Shown one piece after another: positions 16,689 to 25,816 of a DNA stretch of 64,000 bases (position 1 is the first letter of the stretch; each line of letters starts with the position of its first letter). Origin of the DNA: JALZKA01 sp963725035 (lineage in GTDB: Bacteria; Actinomycetota; Thermoleophilia; Solirubrobacterales; 70-9). Made by a program: the position numbers and the translations under genes. The notes below the pieces were generated by a model, which was not told where the DNA came from, ran no database searches, and saw nothing but the letters and a program-made list of their open reading frames with translations. Where the stretch lies: assembly GCA_963725035.1 (NCBI GenBank), contig CAVRWX010000019.1:1-64000 (forward strand), written 5' to 3'.

Positions 16689-19399
16689 AGTGGGTCCAGG
16701 CCTTCGCCGAGGGGAACCGCGACCAGCGCGATCTGCTCGGCGGGAAGGGCGCTGGGATCGCGGAGATGACGAGCGTTCTGGGCGCCGACCGCGTCCCGGC
16801 CGGCTTCACGATCACGACGGCTGCCTGCGTCGCATATATGGAAGCCGGAGTGGAGCCGGACGGCCTCGCGGACGAGGTGAGCGAGGCGCTCGCCGGTCTC
16901 GAGCGCATGGTCGGCAAGGACCTCGGCGGCCGTCAGGATCCTCTTTTGGTCTCGGTCCGCTCCGGCGCGCGCGTATCGATGCCAGGCATGCTCGACACCG
17001 TCCTCAACCTGGGCCTCAACGACGAATCGGTCGCCGGCCTCGCGGATTCCGGTGGCGGCGAGCGCTTCGCCTGGGATTCCTACCGGCGCTTCGTTCAGAT
17101 GTTCGGAAACGTTGTCCGCGGCATCCCGAGATCGGCGTTCGAAGTGGCGATCCAAGCCGCGAAGGACGAGGCTGGCGCAGAAATCGATGCGGAACTGGGT
17201 GCCGGCGAGCTTCGCAAGCTGACGGAGGGGTTCCGTGCCCTGTTCGAGGAAGCCACCGGCGAGGTGTTTCCCCAGTCGCCGCGCGAGCAACTCAGACAGG
17301 CGATCAAGGCAGTGTTTGACTCGTGGAACGGCGAGCGGGCCAAGTCGTACCGCCGGCTGAACGGCATCCCCGACGACTGGGGCACGGCCGTCAACGTCCA
17401 GCAGATGGTGTTCGGGAACCGTGGCGAGACCTCGGGGTCCGGCGTCGCATTCAGCCGCGACGAGCGGACGGGCGAGCCGGCACCCTCCGGGGACTTCCTC
17501 GCGAACGCGCAAGGAGAGGACGTCGTTGCGGGAACTCGCGACCCCGAGGACCTGGCGACCCTTGCCGGGCAGATGCCGGAAGCCCACGCGCAGCTCCTCG
17601 ACGACCTGTCGAAGCTCGAGGCCCACTACGGAGACATGCAGGACGTCGAGTTCACGATCGAGGACGGCCGGCTCTATCTGCTCCAAACCCGAGCGGCGAA
17701 GCGTCCGGCGCAGGCCGCGGTCAGGTTCGCGGTCGACGCCGTCTCCGAAGGGCTCTTGACGCGAGACGCCGCGCTGGCGACCATCGACGCCGGAACGCTT
17801 GACGCGCTCCTTCATCCCGTGTTCGACCCGGAGTGCGACTTCGAGGTCCTGACGACGGGCGTGGCCGCATCGCCCGGCGCCGCTCGCGGGGCCATCGTGC
17901 TCACCGCGCCCGAGGCCGTGCGACGCGCCGGCGAGGGCGAGGACGTGATCCTGGTTCGCACGTTCACCGAGGCCGAGGACGTCACCGGCTTCCATGCGGC
18001 CAAGGGGATCCTCACCTCTCAGGGAGGCAAGGCATCTCATGCTGCGCTCGTCGCGCGGGGAATGGGGCGACCGTGTGTCGCGGGCGCGTCGGAGGTGAAG
18101 GTGGACGAGGGCTCCGGCACGGTCTGGATCGGGGAGCGAGAGCTTTCCGCGGGGGACGTCATCGCCATCGAAGGCGCGACGGGCCGCGTGACCGTCGACG
18201 AGGTTCCCCTGATCGAGCCCGAGATGAGCGACCACTTTGCCCGGGTACTCGAGTGGGCGGACGGGGCGCGCAGGCTCGGGATCCGGGCGAACGCCGACAC
18301 CCCCGCGGACGCTCGCAAGGCGAGGGAGCTGGGGGCGGAGGGCATCGGCCTTTGCCGTACGGAGCACATGTTCTTCGGGGAGGACCGCACCGAGCTCGTG
18401 CGGCGCATGTTCGTCGCGGCCGCGCGGTGGCGCCAGGCCGAGGTGCGGGGCATGGCCGAGGAAGGCGAGGCCAGCGCCGATCTCGAGGCGGCTCGCCGCG
18501 ACCTGCACGAGTCGCTGGACCGCCTTGGCGATCTCCAGCGCGACGACTTCACCGAGATCCTCCACGAGATGACCGGACGGCCTGTCACGGTCCGCCTGTT
18601 CGACCCACCTCTCCACGAGTTCCTTCCGCTTGAGCACTTCGAGGCCGAGTCGCGCCGGCTGGAGGCAGAAGGCGGCGAGCCTCTGAGACACGCGCGTGCG
18701 GCGGAGGCCATCGTGCGCGACCTCGAGGAGACGAATCCAATGCTCGGCACCCGCGGTGTCCGCCTGGCCTTCCTTTACCCGCAGATCTACGAGATGCAGG
18801 TGCGCGCCGTGATCGGCGCTGCTGCCGTTGCTGCGACGGCCGGCGATTCGCCGCACATCGAGATCATGATCCCCCTGGTCGCCTACGAGACCGAGCTGCG
18901 CGTGCTTCGCAAGCACGTCGTCGACGTCGCCGAGGAAACCAAGCGGGGGATGGGGAGCGATGTCCCCTACTCGGTCGGCACCATGATCGAGCTTCCGCGC
19001 GCCTGCCTGATCGCGGGCGAGATCGCTGCGCATGCCGATTTCTTCTCGTTCGGCACCAATGACCTCACCCAGACCGCGCTTGGGATGTCCCGCGACGACG
19101 TGGAGTCGAGCTTCATCCCCTCGTACCTGGCAGGACGCATCATCGACCGTAGTCCATTCGAGACGCTCGATGGGCCGGGCGTCGGCGAGCTGGTCCGCAT
19201 CGGCGCCAAACGGGGCCGTGCAGCTCGGCCGGACCTGAAGCTGGGCGTCTGCGGCGAGCACGGCGGAGACCCCGCAAGCATCCGGTTCTTCGACTCCCTC
19301 GAGCTCGACTACGTCAGTTGCTCACCGTTCCGCGCTCCCGTGGCGAGGCTTGCCGCGGCCCAGGCGGCGATCGAGGCGAGGAACGGCGATGGCGACTGA
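16685..19399 (+). CDS. ppdK: Pyruvate, phosphate dikinase
   Basis: A 904-residue, full-length PPDK starting at GTG 16685 (GTGA overlap with the lyase stop). The N-terminal nucleotide-binding region reads GGKGAGIAEMTS; the swivelling phosphohistidine is in GGKASHAALVARG; the C-terminal PEP/pyruvate barrel has LCRTEHMFF, FGTNDLTQ and the catalytic Cys in GVCGEHGGDP. It interconverts pyruvate, ATP and Pi with PEP, AMP and PPi. Following a pathway predicted to yield pyruvate, it probably feeds PEP to gluconeogenesis. Confidence 0.95.
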   Translation: MKWVQAFAEGNRDQRDLLGGKGAGIAEMTSVLGADRVPAGFTITTAACVAYMEAGVEPDGLADEVSEALAGLERMVGKDLGGRQDPLLVSVRSGARVSMPGMLDTVLNLGLNDESVAGLADSGGGERFAWDSYRRFVQMFGNVVRGIPRSAFEVAIQAAKDEAGAEIDAELGAGELRKLTEGFRALFEEATGEVFPQSPREQLRQAIKAVFDSWNGERAKSYRRLNGIPDDWGTAVNVQQMVFGNRGETSGSGVAFSRDERTGEPAPSGDFLANAQGEDVVAGTRDPEDLATLAGQMPEAHAQLLDDLSKLEAHYGDMQDVEFTIEDGRLYLLQTRAAKRPAQAAVRFAVDAVSEGLLTRDAALATIDAGTLDALLHPVFDPECDFEVLTTGVAASPGAARGAIVLTAPEAVRRAGEGEDVILVRTFTEAEDVTGFHAAKGILTSQGGKASHAALVARGMGRPCVAGASEVKVDEGSGTVWIGERELSAGDVIAIEGATGRVTVDEVPLIEPEMSDHFARVLEWADGARRLGIRANADTPADARKARELGAEGIGLCRTEHMFFGEDRTELVRRMFVAAARWRQAEVRGMAEEGEASADLEAARRDLHESLDRLGDLQRDDFTEILHEMTGRPVTVRLFDPPLHEFLPLEHFEAESRRLEAEGGEPLRHARAAEAIVRDLEETNPMLGTRGVRLAFLYPQIYEMQVRAVIGAAAVAATAGDSPHIEIMIPLVAYETELRVLRKHVVDVAEETKRGMGSDVPYSVGTMIELPRACLIAGEIAAHADFFSFGTNDLTQTALGMSRDDVESSFIPSYLAGRIIDRSPFETLDGPGVGELVRIGAKRGRAARPDLKLGVCGEHGGDPASIRFFDSLELDYVSCSPFRAPVARLAAAQAAIEARNGDGD

Positions 19400-20576
19400 A
19401 GCGGGCGCGACAAGGGTGCTCCTGATCGGTTCGGGCTCGCTGACGGACGCGACCTCTGGGGCGCTCAGGGAGGCAGGCGCCGAGGTCCTCCGGCTGGAGG
19501 CACCGACCGATCCTCAGATCCGCGAGGCGCTCGAGGGTCACATCGACCGCGTGGTCGTGATCTCGCGATTCGACCACGTCTCGCTGCGCTGCGCGCTCGT
19601 CGTCGCACACGTCAGGCCCGGCATGCCGCAGCTCGTCACCATTTTCGATCGCGACGTCGCATCGCACCTTCACGCGTCCGTCGAGAACGTCCGGGTCATG
19701 TCGATGGGCGACATAGTGGCGCGCGAGTTCGCGGGTCCGTGCCTCGGTGCCGAGCTTCCCGCCGAGGGGGAGAGGCCGGTCAAGCCGACCTGGGACCCGC
19801 CCGGCCCGCTCCGTAGGACCGTGGCCAACCTGGAGGCGCTTGCGTTCCCGTTCGACTCGAGCGCCCGGATCCTCGTCTATGGGCTCTTCGGGGTGCTCGC
19901 GGTGCTTGCAATCGAAACGGCGACCACGATGATCGTCTCCGACCTTCCGTTCGTCGAAGCGTTCTACGAGGTCGTGAAGGTGGCCGTGACGGTGGGCCCG
20001 AGCCCCTCAGCGGACGGCGGCGAAGACTGGTTCAAGCTCTTCTCGGCGATCGGGATGCTCATGACGCTCGGATTCGCCGCGGTGCTCACCGCCGGCCTCG
20101 TGAACCGGCTGCTCGACCCGCGCCTGACAGGAATCACGGGGCGCTCAGCCGTTCCGCGGCGCGACCACGTGGTGGTCGTCGGGCTCGGTCAGGTGGGCCT
20201 TCGCTTGTGCGACCTCCTGCGCGAGCTTGGGGTTCCCGTTGTGGCAATCGAGCAGAACCCGGGAGCTAAGAACGTGCCGCGGGCCAAGGACCTGAAGCTT
20301 CCCGTCGTGATCGGGAGCGGAGCGAGCCAGCGCCTTCTCAGGCACGTCTCAATCAAGAATGCCCGTGCGCTCGCGGCGGTCACCTCGGACGAGGTCGAGA
20401 ACATCGCGGTTGCCGTTGCCGCCCGGGGACTCTCGGAAGAGCTCAACATCGCGCTGCGCGCCGGTGATGGGGACGCCACGAGCGAGACCCAGTCGCTCTT
20501 CAAAATCGGAGTCGTTCGCGACGTCTACAGGCTCGCCGGCAACGCACTAGCCACCGCGGCGATGCGCGACTCCTGA
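19389..20576 (+). CDS. RCK-type ion channel-like protein with degenerate pore
   Basis: A 395-residue protein starting at ATG 19389, overlapping the end of ppdK by 11 bases. Layout: an N-terminal Rossmann-like (RCK) domain to about residue 110 (VLLIGSGSL), two membrane segments at about 160-185 and 215-240, and a second TrkA-N/RCK domain (VVVVGLGQVGLRL at about 258). Between the helices, where a K+ channel would have TVGYG, the sequence reads AVTVGPSPSADGG, so the selectivity filter is incomplete. It may be a nucleotide-sensing channel with altered selectivity or a sensor. Its 3' end overlaps the convergent dehydrogenase gene by 52 bases. Confidence 0.72.
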   Translation: MATEAGATRVLLIGSGSLTDATSGALREAGAEVLRLEAPTDPQIREALEGHIDRVVVISRFDHVSLRCALVVAHVRPGMPQLVTIFDRDVASHLHASVENVRVMSMGDIVAREFAGPCLGAELPAEGERPVKPTWDPPGPLRRTVANLEALAFPFDSSARILVYGLFGVLAVLAIETATTMIVSDLPFVEAFYEVVKVAVTVGPSPSADGGEDWFKLFSAIGMLMTLGFAAVLTAGLVNRLLDPRLTGITGRSAVPRRDHVVVVGLGQVGLRLCDLLRELGVPVVAIEQNPGAKNVPRAKDLKLPVVIGSGASQRLLRHVSIKNARALAAVTSDEVENIAVAVAARGLSEELNIALRAGDGDATSETQSLFKIGVVRDVYRLAGNALATAAMRDS

Positions 20577-21634
20577 GTCAGGCGCTCGGTCGCGAGATTC
20601 CTTGCCGCCTCGAGTGGGGCGGTTGCATCCGCCTCAGACGAGGCCAGCACCCGGCGCATCGTCTCCTCGATGCCCAACGCCAGCTCTCCTGCGCGCTGTG
20701 CCGAGTATGAGTGGAGCTCCCGGTAGACGTTCATCAGACCGCCGGCATTGGCAATGAAATCCGGCGCGTAGACGATTCCCCTGGCGGCTATCTCGACTGC
20801 CAGCGACTCGTCTGCGAGCTGGTTGTTCGCCGCGCCGCAGATCACCCGGCAGTTCAGCCGATCCACGTTCCCTGCGTGGATCGCACCGCCTACGGCACAC
20901 GGCGCGATGACGTCGCAGTCCGCCTCAAGGGCGGCCTCCGGGTCGAGCCAAACCGCGCCAAGCTCCTCGGCGACGGCGGCCTTGTTCGAGTCGATGTCGG
21001 AGACGGATAGCTGAGCTCCAGCTGCGCCGAGGCTGCGGGCAAGGCGTTCGCCGACGTGGCCCAGTCCTGCAACGACGACCCCGCGGCCGGCCAGATCCGT
21101 GCTTCCGAATGCCGCTTCACAGGCGGCGCGCATCGCGGCCTGGACGCCAATCGCGGTGAACGGACTGGGGTCGCCGGCGCCGCCGTGCTCAGCGGGCATC
21201 CCCGTCACGTGGCGTGTGCGGGATGAGATGACCACCATGTCCTCCGGCGTGGTGCCGACGTCCTCGGCGGTGATGTACCGGCCGCCGAGCGAGTCGACCA
21301 GATCGCCGAAGTCCAGGAGGAGTGCCTCCCGCTCAGCTCCCGTCGGCGGTTCGATCGAGGGCGCGCAGATCACGCCCTTGCCGCCACCCAGGTCGAGACC
21401 GGCGGCAGCGGCCTTGAACGTCATCCCCCGTGCGAGGCGGAGCACATCCGAGATCCCGTCCTCGTCGCGCAGATAGCGCCAAAGGCGAGCCCCGCCGAGC
21501 GCCGGGCCCAGGGTGGTCGAGTGGATGGCAATCGCCATCGTCGCTCCGCTCCGCTCGCCGGTCTGGACCACCAGCTCTTCGTGGTCATGGCCGGTCGGAA
21601 CTGCCGAGCGCACTGGTGCAGCAACGGGCTTCAT
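20525..21634 (-). CDS. Leu/Val/Glu/Phe dehydrogenase family protein (probably leucine/valine dehydrogenase)
   Basis: A 369-residue NAD-dependent amino acid dehydrogenase. The glycine-rich catalytic-lysine region is LDLGGGKGVI, a second family mark is ITAEDVGTTPEDM, and the nucleotide-binding GLGHVGERLA lies near residue 190. The length matches leucine/valine dehydrogenases rather than glutamate dehydrogenases (about 410-450). It oxidatively deaminates branched-chain amino acids to 2-oxo acids. The ATG overlaps the E2 stop (ATGA), making it the last gene of an E1-alpha/E1-beta/E2/dehydrogenase operon, which supports branched-chain catabolism. Confidence 0.85.
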   Translation of the reverse strand: MKPVAAPVRSAVPTGHDHEELVVQTGERSGATMAIAIHSTTLGPALGGARLWRYLRDEDGISDVLRLARGMTFKAAAAGLDLGGGKGVICAPSIEPPTGAEREALLLDFGDLVDSLGGRYITAEDVGTTPEDMVVISSRTRHVTGMPAEHGGAGDPSPFTAIGVQAAMRAACEAAFGSTDLAGRGVVVAGLGHVGERLARSLGAAGAQLSVSDIDSNKAAVAEELGAVWLDPEAALEADCDVIAPCAVGGAIHAGNVDRLNCRVICGAANNQLADESLAVEIAARGIVYAPDFIANAGGLMNVYRELHSYSAQRAGELALGIEETMRRVLASSEADATAPLEAARNLATERLTQESRIAAVASALPASL

Positions 21635-22874
21635 CCGACCCCCTCCTCGAGCCGCGCCTTCACAGAGCCGAGGAACCGCGCTGCCTCCGCGCCGTCAAGG
21701 GCGCGATGGTCCCAGGACATCGGCAGGAATCCCATCGGGCGGATCGCGATCGAGTCGCCACCGTCGGACTCCAGCACGACCGGGCGCTTGATGATCGCCT
21801 CGAGATCCAGGATCGCCACCTGCGGCTGGTTGATGATCGGCGTCGCGAGCACGGCGCCGAACTGGCCGGGGTTGGTGATCGTGAACGTGCCGCCCTGCAC
21901 CTCGTCCGGTGCGAGCTTTCCGTCGCGAGCGCGGCCCGCGACGTCCGCGATTGCGGCCGCGATGCCCTCGAGCGAGAGGCGCTGCGCCTTGGGGATGACC
22001 GGCACGATGAGGCCGGCGTCGAGCGAGACCGCGATGCCCAGGTTCACGTCCGGGTGGCGGATGATGTCGTCGCCGTCCACGGACGCGTTGAGCGCCGGGA
22101 ACTCCTCGAGCGATTCCACCACTGCGCGCGCCACGAACGCCAGGTAGGTCAGCGGTACGTCCTTCTCGGCGAAGCTCGGCTTGAGCTCGGCTCGCCGCTT
22201 CGCGACGGCCGAGAAGTCGACCTCGACGATCGTCGTGCAGTGAGCGGCGGTCTGGATCGAGCGCACCATGTGCTCCGCGATCGCCTTTCGCATCGGGCTC
22301 ATCGGCTCCCGCAGGCCATCTCCCGAAGCCTCGGCGGGCGCGTCGGGAACGTATGGCGACTCGGTGTGGAGCGGCCGCGCGTGCGGGTCTGACCCCTTCT
22401 TCGAGGTGCGCGAGCAGGTCCTTCTTGCGAATCCGCCCGCCGACGCCGTGTCCCTCGACCTGTGAGAGATCCACGTGGTGCTCGTCCGCCATGCGGCGGA
22501 CGACGGGGGAGATGAACCCGGAGCGGTCGCCCTCGGCCGGCGCATGGGTCCCGTTCTGCGGGACCGCCGCGCCATTCGCCGGTTCTTCGGGAGCCGTCGG
22601 CAGCGCCACCGCCACCTGTGTCGATCTCGGCGATCGGCTCGCCGACGGGCACGGTCTCGCCCGGCTCGGCGAGGATGCGGGCCAGGACGCCCGTGGCCGG
22701 GCAGGGGATCTCGACGTCGACCTTGTCGGTCGTGACGTCGCAGATCGTCTCGTCGGCCTCGACCGGATCGCCGACTGCCTTCCGCCACTCGAGGATCGTC
22801 CCCTCGGAGACCGAGATGCCCATCTGGGGCATCGAGACGGCGATCGTCTGCGTGTCAGTAGCTGAGGAGCTCAC
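21631..22874 (-). CDS. Dihydrolipoamide acyltransferase (E2) of 2-oxoacid dehydrogenase, two frame breaks
   Basis: About 414 residues spread over three frames. Frame 1 (22874 to about 22610) holds the lipoyl domain with Lys51 in TTDKVDVEIP. Frame 2 (about 22610 to 22395) holds the E1/E3-binding domain (ISPVVRRMADEHHVDLSQV). Frame 3 (about 22390 to 21631) holds the acyltransferase core with the catalytic DHRALDG near the end. Breaks lie in the two flexible linkers; the second coincides with a GGGGTCAGACCC palindrome. In an intact operon with E1 genes it should move acyl groups from lipoamide to CoA, probably for branched-chain 2-oxo acids. Sequence error is the likelier cause of the breaks. 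Confidence 0.85.
22385..22396. repeat. GGGTCTGACCCC palindrome inside E2 linker
   Basis: The same palindrome (read GGGGTCAGACCC on the coding strand) as the three tandem copies at 52780-52835. It falls in the linker between the E3-binding and catalytic domains of the E2 gene, exactly where a frame change is needed. Confidence 0.65.
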
Positions 22875-23865
22875 GGAGAGCCTCCTTCATGTCGTCGAGC
22901 TGAGGCAGGACGGCCTGTTCGAGCGGCGGGCTGAACGGGATCGGGACGTCCGGCGCGGTCAGCCTCCTCACGGGCGCGTCGAGATGCTCGAACGCGTGCT
23001 CGGTGACGAGAGCGGCGACCTCGGCGCCCACCCCGCACGATCTCGTTGCCTCGTGGGCGACGAGCACCTTGCCCGTCTTGCGCGCGGTCGCAAGGATCGC
23101 CTCGGTGTCGAGCGGACAGAGCGTTCGCAGGTCGAGCACCTCGACGTCCTCGCCCAGCTCGTCCGCCGCGTCGAGCGCCAGGTGGACGCTCGAGCCGTAG
23201 GCGATGACGCTCACCTCGGAGCCCTCGCGGGCCACGCGCGCCTCGCCGATCGGGACCGCGTGCTCGCCCTCCGGCACCTCTCCGCGGACGTTGCGGTAGA
23301 GGCCCTTGTGCTCGAGGAAGCAGACGGGGTTGGGGTCGCGGATGGCGCTGGTGAGGAGGCCCTTCGCGTCGGCGGCAGTTGCCGGCGCCACGACCTTCAG
23401 GCCCGGCGCCTGGAGCAGCCACGCCTCCGGGTTCTGGGAGTGGAACGGGCCGCCCGAGAATCCGCCGCCCGAGGGCAGGCGGACCACCATCGGCACGGCA
23501 ACGCCCTGGCGGAAGTGGAGCTTCGCGGCAACGTTCACGAGCTGGTCGAAGCCGCACGCGATGAAGTCCGCGAACTGCATCTCGCAGACGGGGCGCAGGC
23601 CCTCGGCCGCCGCGCCGACCGCGGCGCCGATGATCGCGTTCTCGGCCAGCGGGGCGTCGATGACGCGCGAGGCGCCGAACTCCTCGATGAAGCCGTCGGT
23701 GACCTTGAAGGCGCCACCGAACGCGCCGATGTCCTGGCCGAGGCAGATGACCGTCTCGTCGCGGCGCATCTCCTCGCGCAGCGCATCCGAGATCGCCTCG
23801 AGATACGTGATCTCGCCGCGAACCTCGGTCGTCTCCGGAACGGCCGTCGTCTCTGCGGCGCTCAT
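22855..23865 (-). CDS. 2-oxoacid dehydrogenase E1 beta subunit
   Basis: A 336-residue TPP-dependent E1-beta. Typical features: an EITYLEAISDALREEM opening, GQDIGAFGGAFKVT, LAENAIIGAAVGAA, MQFADFIACGFDQ, then a C-terminal lipoyl-site-facing domain with VLDLRTLCPLD and VAHEATRSCGVGAEV. Pairs with the E1-alpha encoded just upstream to decarboxylate 2-oxo acids and acylate the lipoyl domain of E2. ATG 23865 overlaps the E1-alpha stop, and its 3' end overlaps the E2 start by 20 bases. Context with a Leu/Val dehydrogenase suggests a branched-chain (Bkd) complex. Confidence 0.92.
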   Translation of the reverse strand: MSAAETTAVPETTEVRGEITYLEAISDALREEMRRDETVICLGQDIGAFGGAFKVTDGFIEEFGASRVIDAPLAENAIIGAAVGAAAEGLRPVCEMQFADFIACGFDQLVNVAAKLHFRQGVAVPMVVRLPSGGGFSGGPFHSQNPEAWLLQAPGLKVVAPATAADAKGLLTSAIRDPNPVCFLEHKGLYRNVRGEVPEGEHAVPIGEARVAREGSEVSVIAYGSSVHLALDAADELGEDVEVLDLRTLCPLDTEAILATARKTGKVLVAHEATRSCGVGAEVAALVTEHAFEHLDAPVRRLTAPDVPIPFSPPLEQAVLPQLDDMKEALRELLSY

Positions 23866-25032
23866 GCCGCGCTCCTCTCGGACGAGCCGTTGGAGTCGCC
23901 GTTCGAATGACCGTTCCGCGCCTGCCAGTGCGACCAGGGCGCCTGGCCGTCGCCGAGCGGAGTCGAGTCGGATGCGAAGACGCCGTCGGTGGCGCCGCCG
24001 GGCTCGGGCATCGGCGAGGCGAGCGCCTTCTCGGCGCACTCCGCTACGTATGCGTGCACCTCGTTGCGGACCGCGTCGACCTCGCCGGGATCGAAGCCGT
24101 AGTCGTCGACCAGACGCTTGGCGTAGAGCTCGATCGGGTCGCGCTTGGCCCACTCGTCGTGAAGACCGTCGGGCACGTAGCTCATGTCGTCGTGGGCGCC
24201 GTGGCCGTGCATGCGCATCGTCCGGCACTCGATCAGGGTCGGGCCGCCGCCTTCTCGCGCGCGCTCGACCGCAACACGCGAGGCCTCGAACACGGCCTCG
24301 ACGTCGTTGCCGTCAACCGCGACGCCGGGGAACCCGTAGGTGCGGGCGCGCTCGACCGGGTCGACGGCAAACTCGAGCTCGTTCGGGGTCGAGTAGGCGA
24401 AGCCGTTGTTCTCGAGGATGAAGACGATGGGCAGGCGCTGGACGCCGGCCATGTTCATCGCCTCGTGCCACTGGCCGTTGGCGGTCGAGCCCTCGCCGAA
24501 GTAGGTCATGGCTACGCGCTTTTCCGAGCGCACCTTGAAGGCGAGCGCCATCCCCATGGCGACGAGCGCCATGTCGGGGAGCATCGAGACCATGCCGATG
24601 CAGCCGAGCGACGGGTCGCCGAAGTGCATGTTGCCGTCCTTGCCGCCGGTGACGCCGCCGGAGCGCCCCATGTAGTTGGCGAGGTAGCGGTCGGGGGTGA
24701 GCCCGCGGACGAAGTGCGCGCCGAGGTCGCGGTGGAGGATGCACATGCGGTCCTCCGGTGCGAGGGCGAACGACGAGCCGACCGAGATCGCCTCCTGGCC
24801 GCAGCCGTCGTAGAAGGAGCCCGGGCATCTTGCCCTGGCGATAGAGGGTGAGGCCGCGCTCCTCGGAGGCCCGCATCATCGCCATGAACCGCAGCAGCGC
24901 GGTCCGGTCATCGCGGGTGAGCCGCGGGGCCAGGTCGTGGACCGTCGCGTCCTTCGTTCCGTTCGAATCTGCGCTCGTGTGAGCCTCCTCGTGCCGAGGT
25001 TCGCTCGCGACAGCGCCTTCGCTTCGCTTCAT
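23862..25032 (-). CDS. 2-oxoacid dehydrogenase E1 alpha subunit (frameshifted)
   Basis: The N-terminal frame runs from ATG 25032 (acidic 30-residue leader, then the helical DRTALLRFMAMMRASEERG) to LYRQGKMPG near 24823. The remainder, in the next frame, begins SFYDGCGQEA and runs to 23862. The TPP/Mg2+ motif is GEGSTANGQWHEAMN ... LENN. The break lies in a CCCGGG run at 24820-24825, where one base too many would explain it. About 389 residues in total. Forms the alpha2beta2 E1 with the next gene. First gene of the E1-alpha/E1-beta/E2/dehydrogenase operon. Confidence 0.88.
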
Positions 25033-25255
25033 CTCTCCGCCCTTCGTGTCTGGCAGGCCTTCGGGATCTCCTCTGGCCGGCCTGGCCATCGCCGCTTCGG
25101 GATCTCCTCCGCGGCGCCTTCTGGACGATGGGAGTTCGGGGATTCCCCGGACGCCCTATGTCTGGATCAACTCTGAGCTGATGAGCTCGTGCCGATCGCT
25201 ACTGAGGACTATACCCCCGCCTGAGGATGTTTCAACCCATGAAATCGACGACCTC

Positions 25256-25280
25256 GGTGCCAGGCACCGTGCCTGGCACC
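25256..25280. repeat. 25-base perfect palindromic element
   Basis: GGTGCCAGGCAC at 25256-25267 and its exact inverse GTGCCTGGCACC at 25269-25280, with one C between. The same element, with G in the centre, is inside hypF at 58730-58754; half elements lie at 11949 and 12002. It sits in the 5' region of the E1-alpha gene, just past the end of the SRPBCC gene. The 257-base gap between those two genes holds no other recognised feature. Confidence 0.8.
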
Positions 25281-25289
25281 AGGTGGGAC

Positions 25290-25814
25290 CTAGGCGCGGG
25301 CCGGGCGAGCGTGGATTCGCTCTGCCCGGCGCCGTACCTGGCGCAAGAGGCTCGTCGTGACGATGACGTGGCCATGGGTTCCGATTACAAGTCCGCGGTA
25401 GAGGCGCCCCTTCCGACCGGGGAAGACGGCGCGGGTCTGGGCGCTCAGCAGCATGAGGCCGCTGGGCTTTTCGAGGATGGTGAAGATCAGCGCGTACTGC
25501 GAGAAGCGGTGCTGGCCCATCAGCGCGAGCACCGCGGGCTTGACCGAGCGGGTGACGACGAACCCTGGGATCTTGGATCCGATCTCGCCGGCCGCGCCCT
25601 CGGTCTCAGTCTCCTCGCAACCGAGCGCCTTTGAGATCGGCGCGCCCTTTCGGCTCTCGCCCATGACCGAGACGGCGCGGATCAGCGCGTCCCACACCTC
25701 GTCGGGCTTCGCGGCGATCTCGATGTAGTGCTCGTCGATGAACGGGAGCGACTCGATCGGAACGTCGATGATGCGGCTCTCCGAATCGCTGGTTCCGTTC
25801 CCATCAGAGGCCAT
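25290..25814 (-). CDS. SRPBCC-like (START/Bet v1-fold) protein
   Basis: A 174-residue protein starting at ATG 25814, after the stop of the E2-like gene. Residues about 20-50 (SLPFIDEHYIEIAAKPDEVWDAL) match the opening strand and helix of SRPBCC proteins, where EVW-x-x-L is the usual helix. The centre carries FVVTRSVKP and LLSAQTRAVFPG, and the end is basic. Such proteins bind hydrophobic ligands in a deep cavity; the ligand here is unknown. An alternative upstream start would only add low-complexity residues in an antisense-like stretch. Confidence 0.6.
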   Translation of the reverse strand: MASDGNGTSDSESRIIDVPIESLPFIDEHYIEIAAKPDEVWDALIRAVSVMGESRKGAPISKALGCEETETEGAAGEIGSKIPGFVVTRSVKPAVLALMGQHRFSQYALIFTILEKPSGLMLLSAQTRAVFPGRKGRLYRGLVIGTHGHVIVTTSLLRQVRRRAERIHARPARA

Positions 25815-25816
25815 AG

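Noticed and set aside
16493..19261. A 922-codon open frame on the minus strand opposite ppdK
   Set aside because: It lies wholly antisense to a full-length, motif-complete PPDK; its composition (His/Arg/Leu/Asp-rich, no domains) is what high-GC antisense frames give.
21695..22788. Separate genes for lipoyl domain, E3-binding domain and catalytic domain of E2
   Set aside because: The three frames join in order to give one normal E2, with breaks in linkers; splitting into three genes is not supported by starts or ribosome sites.
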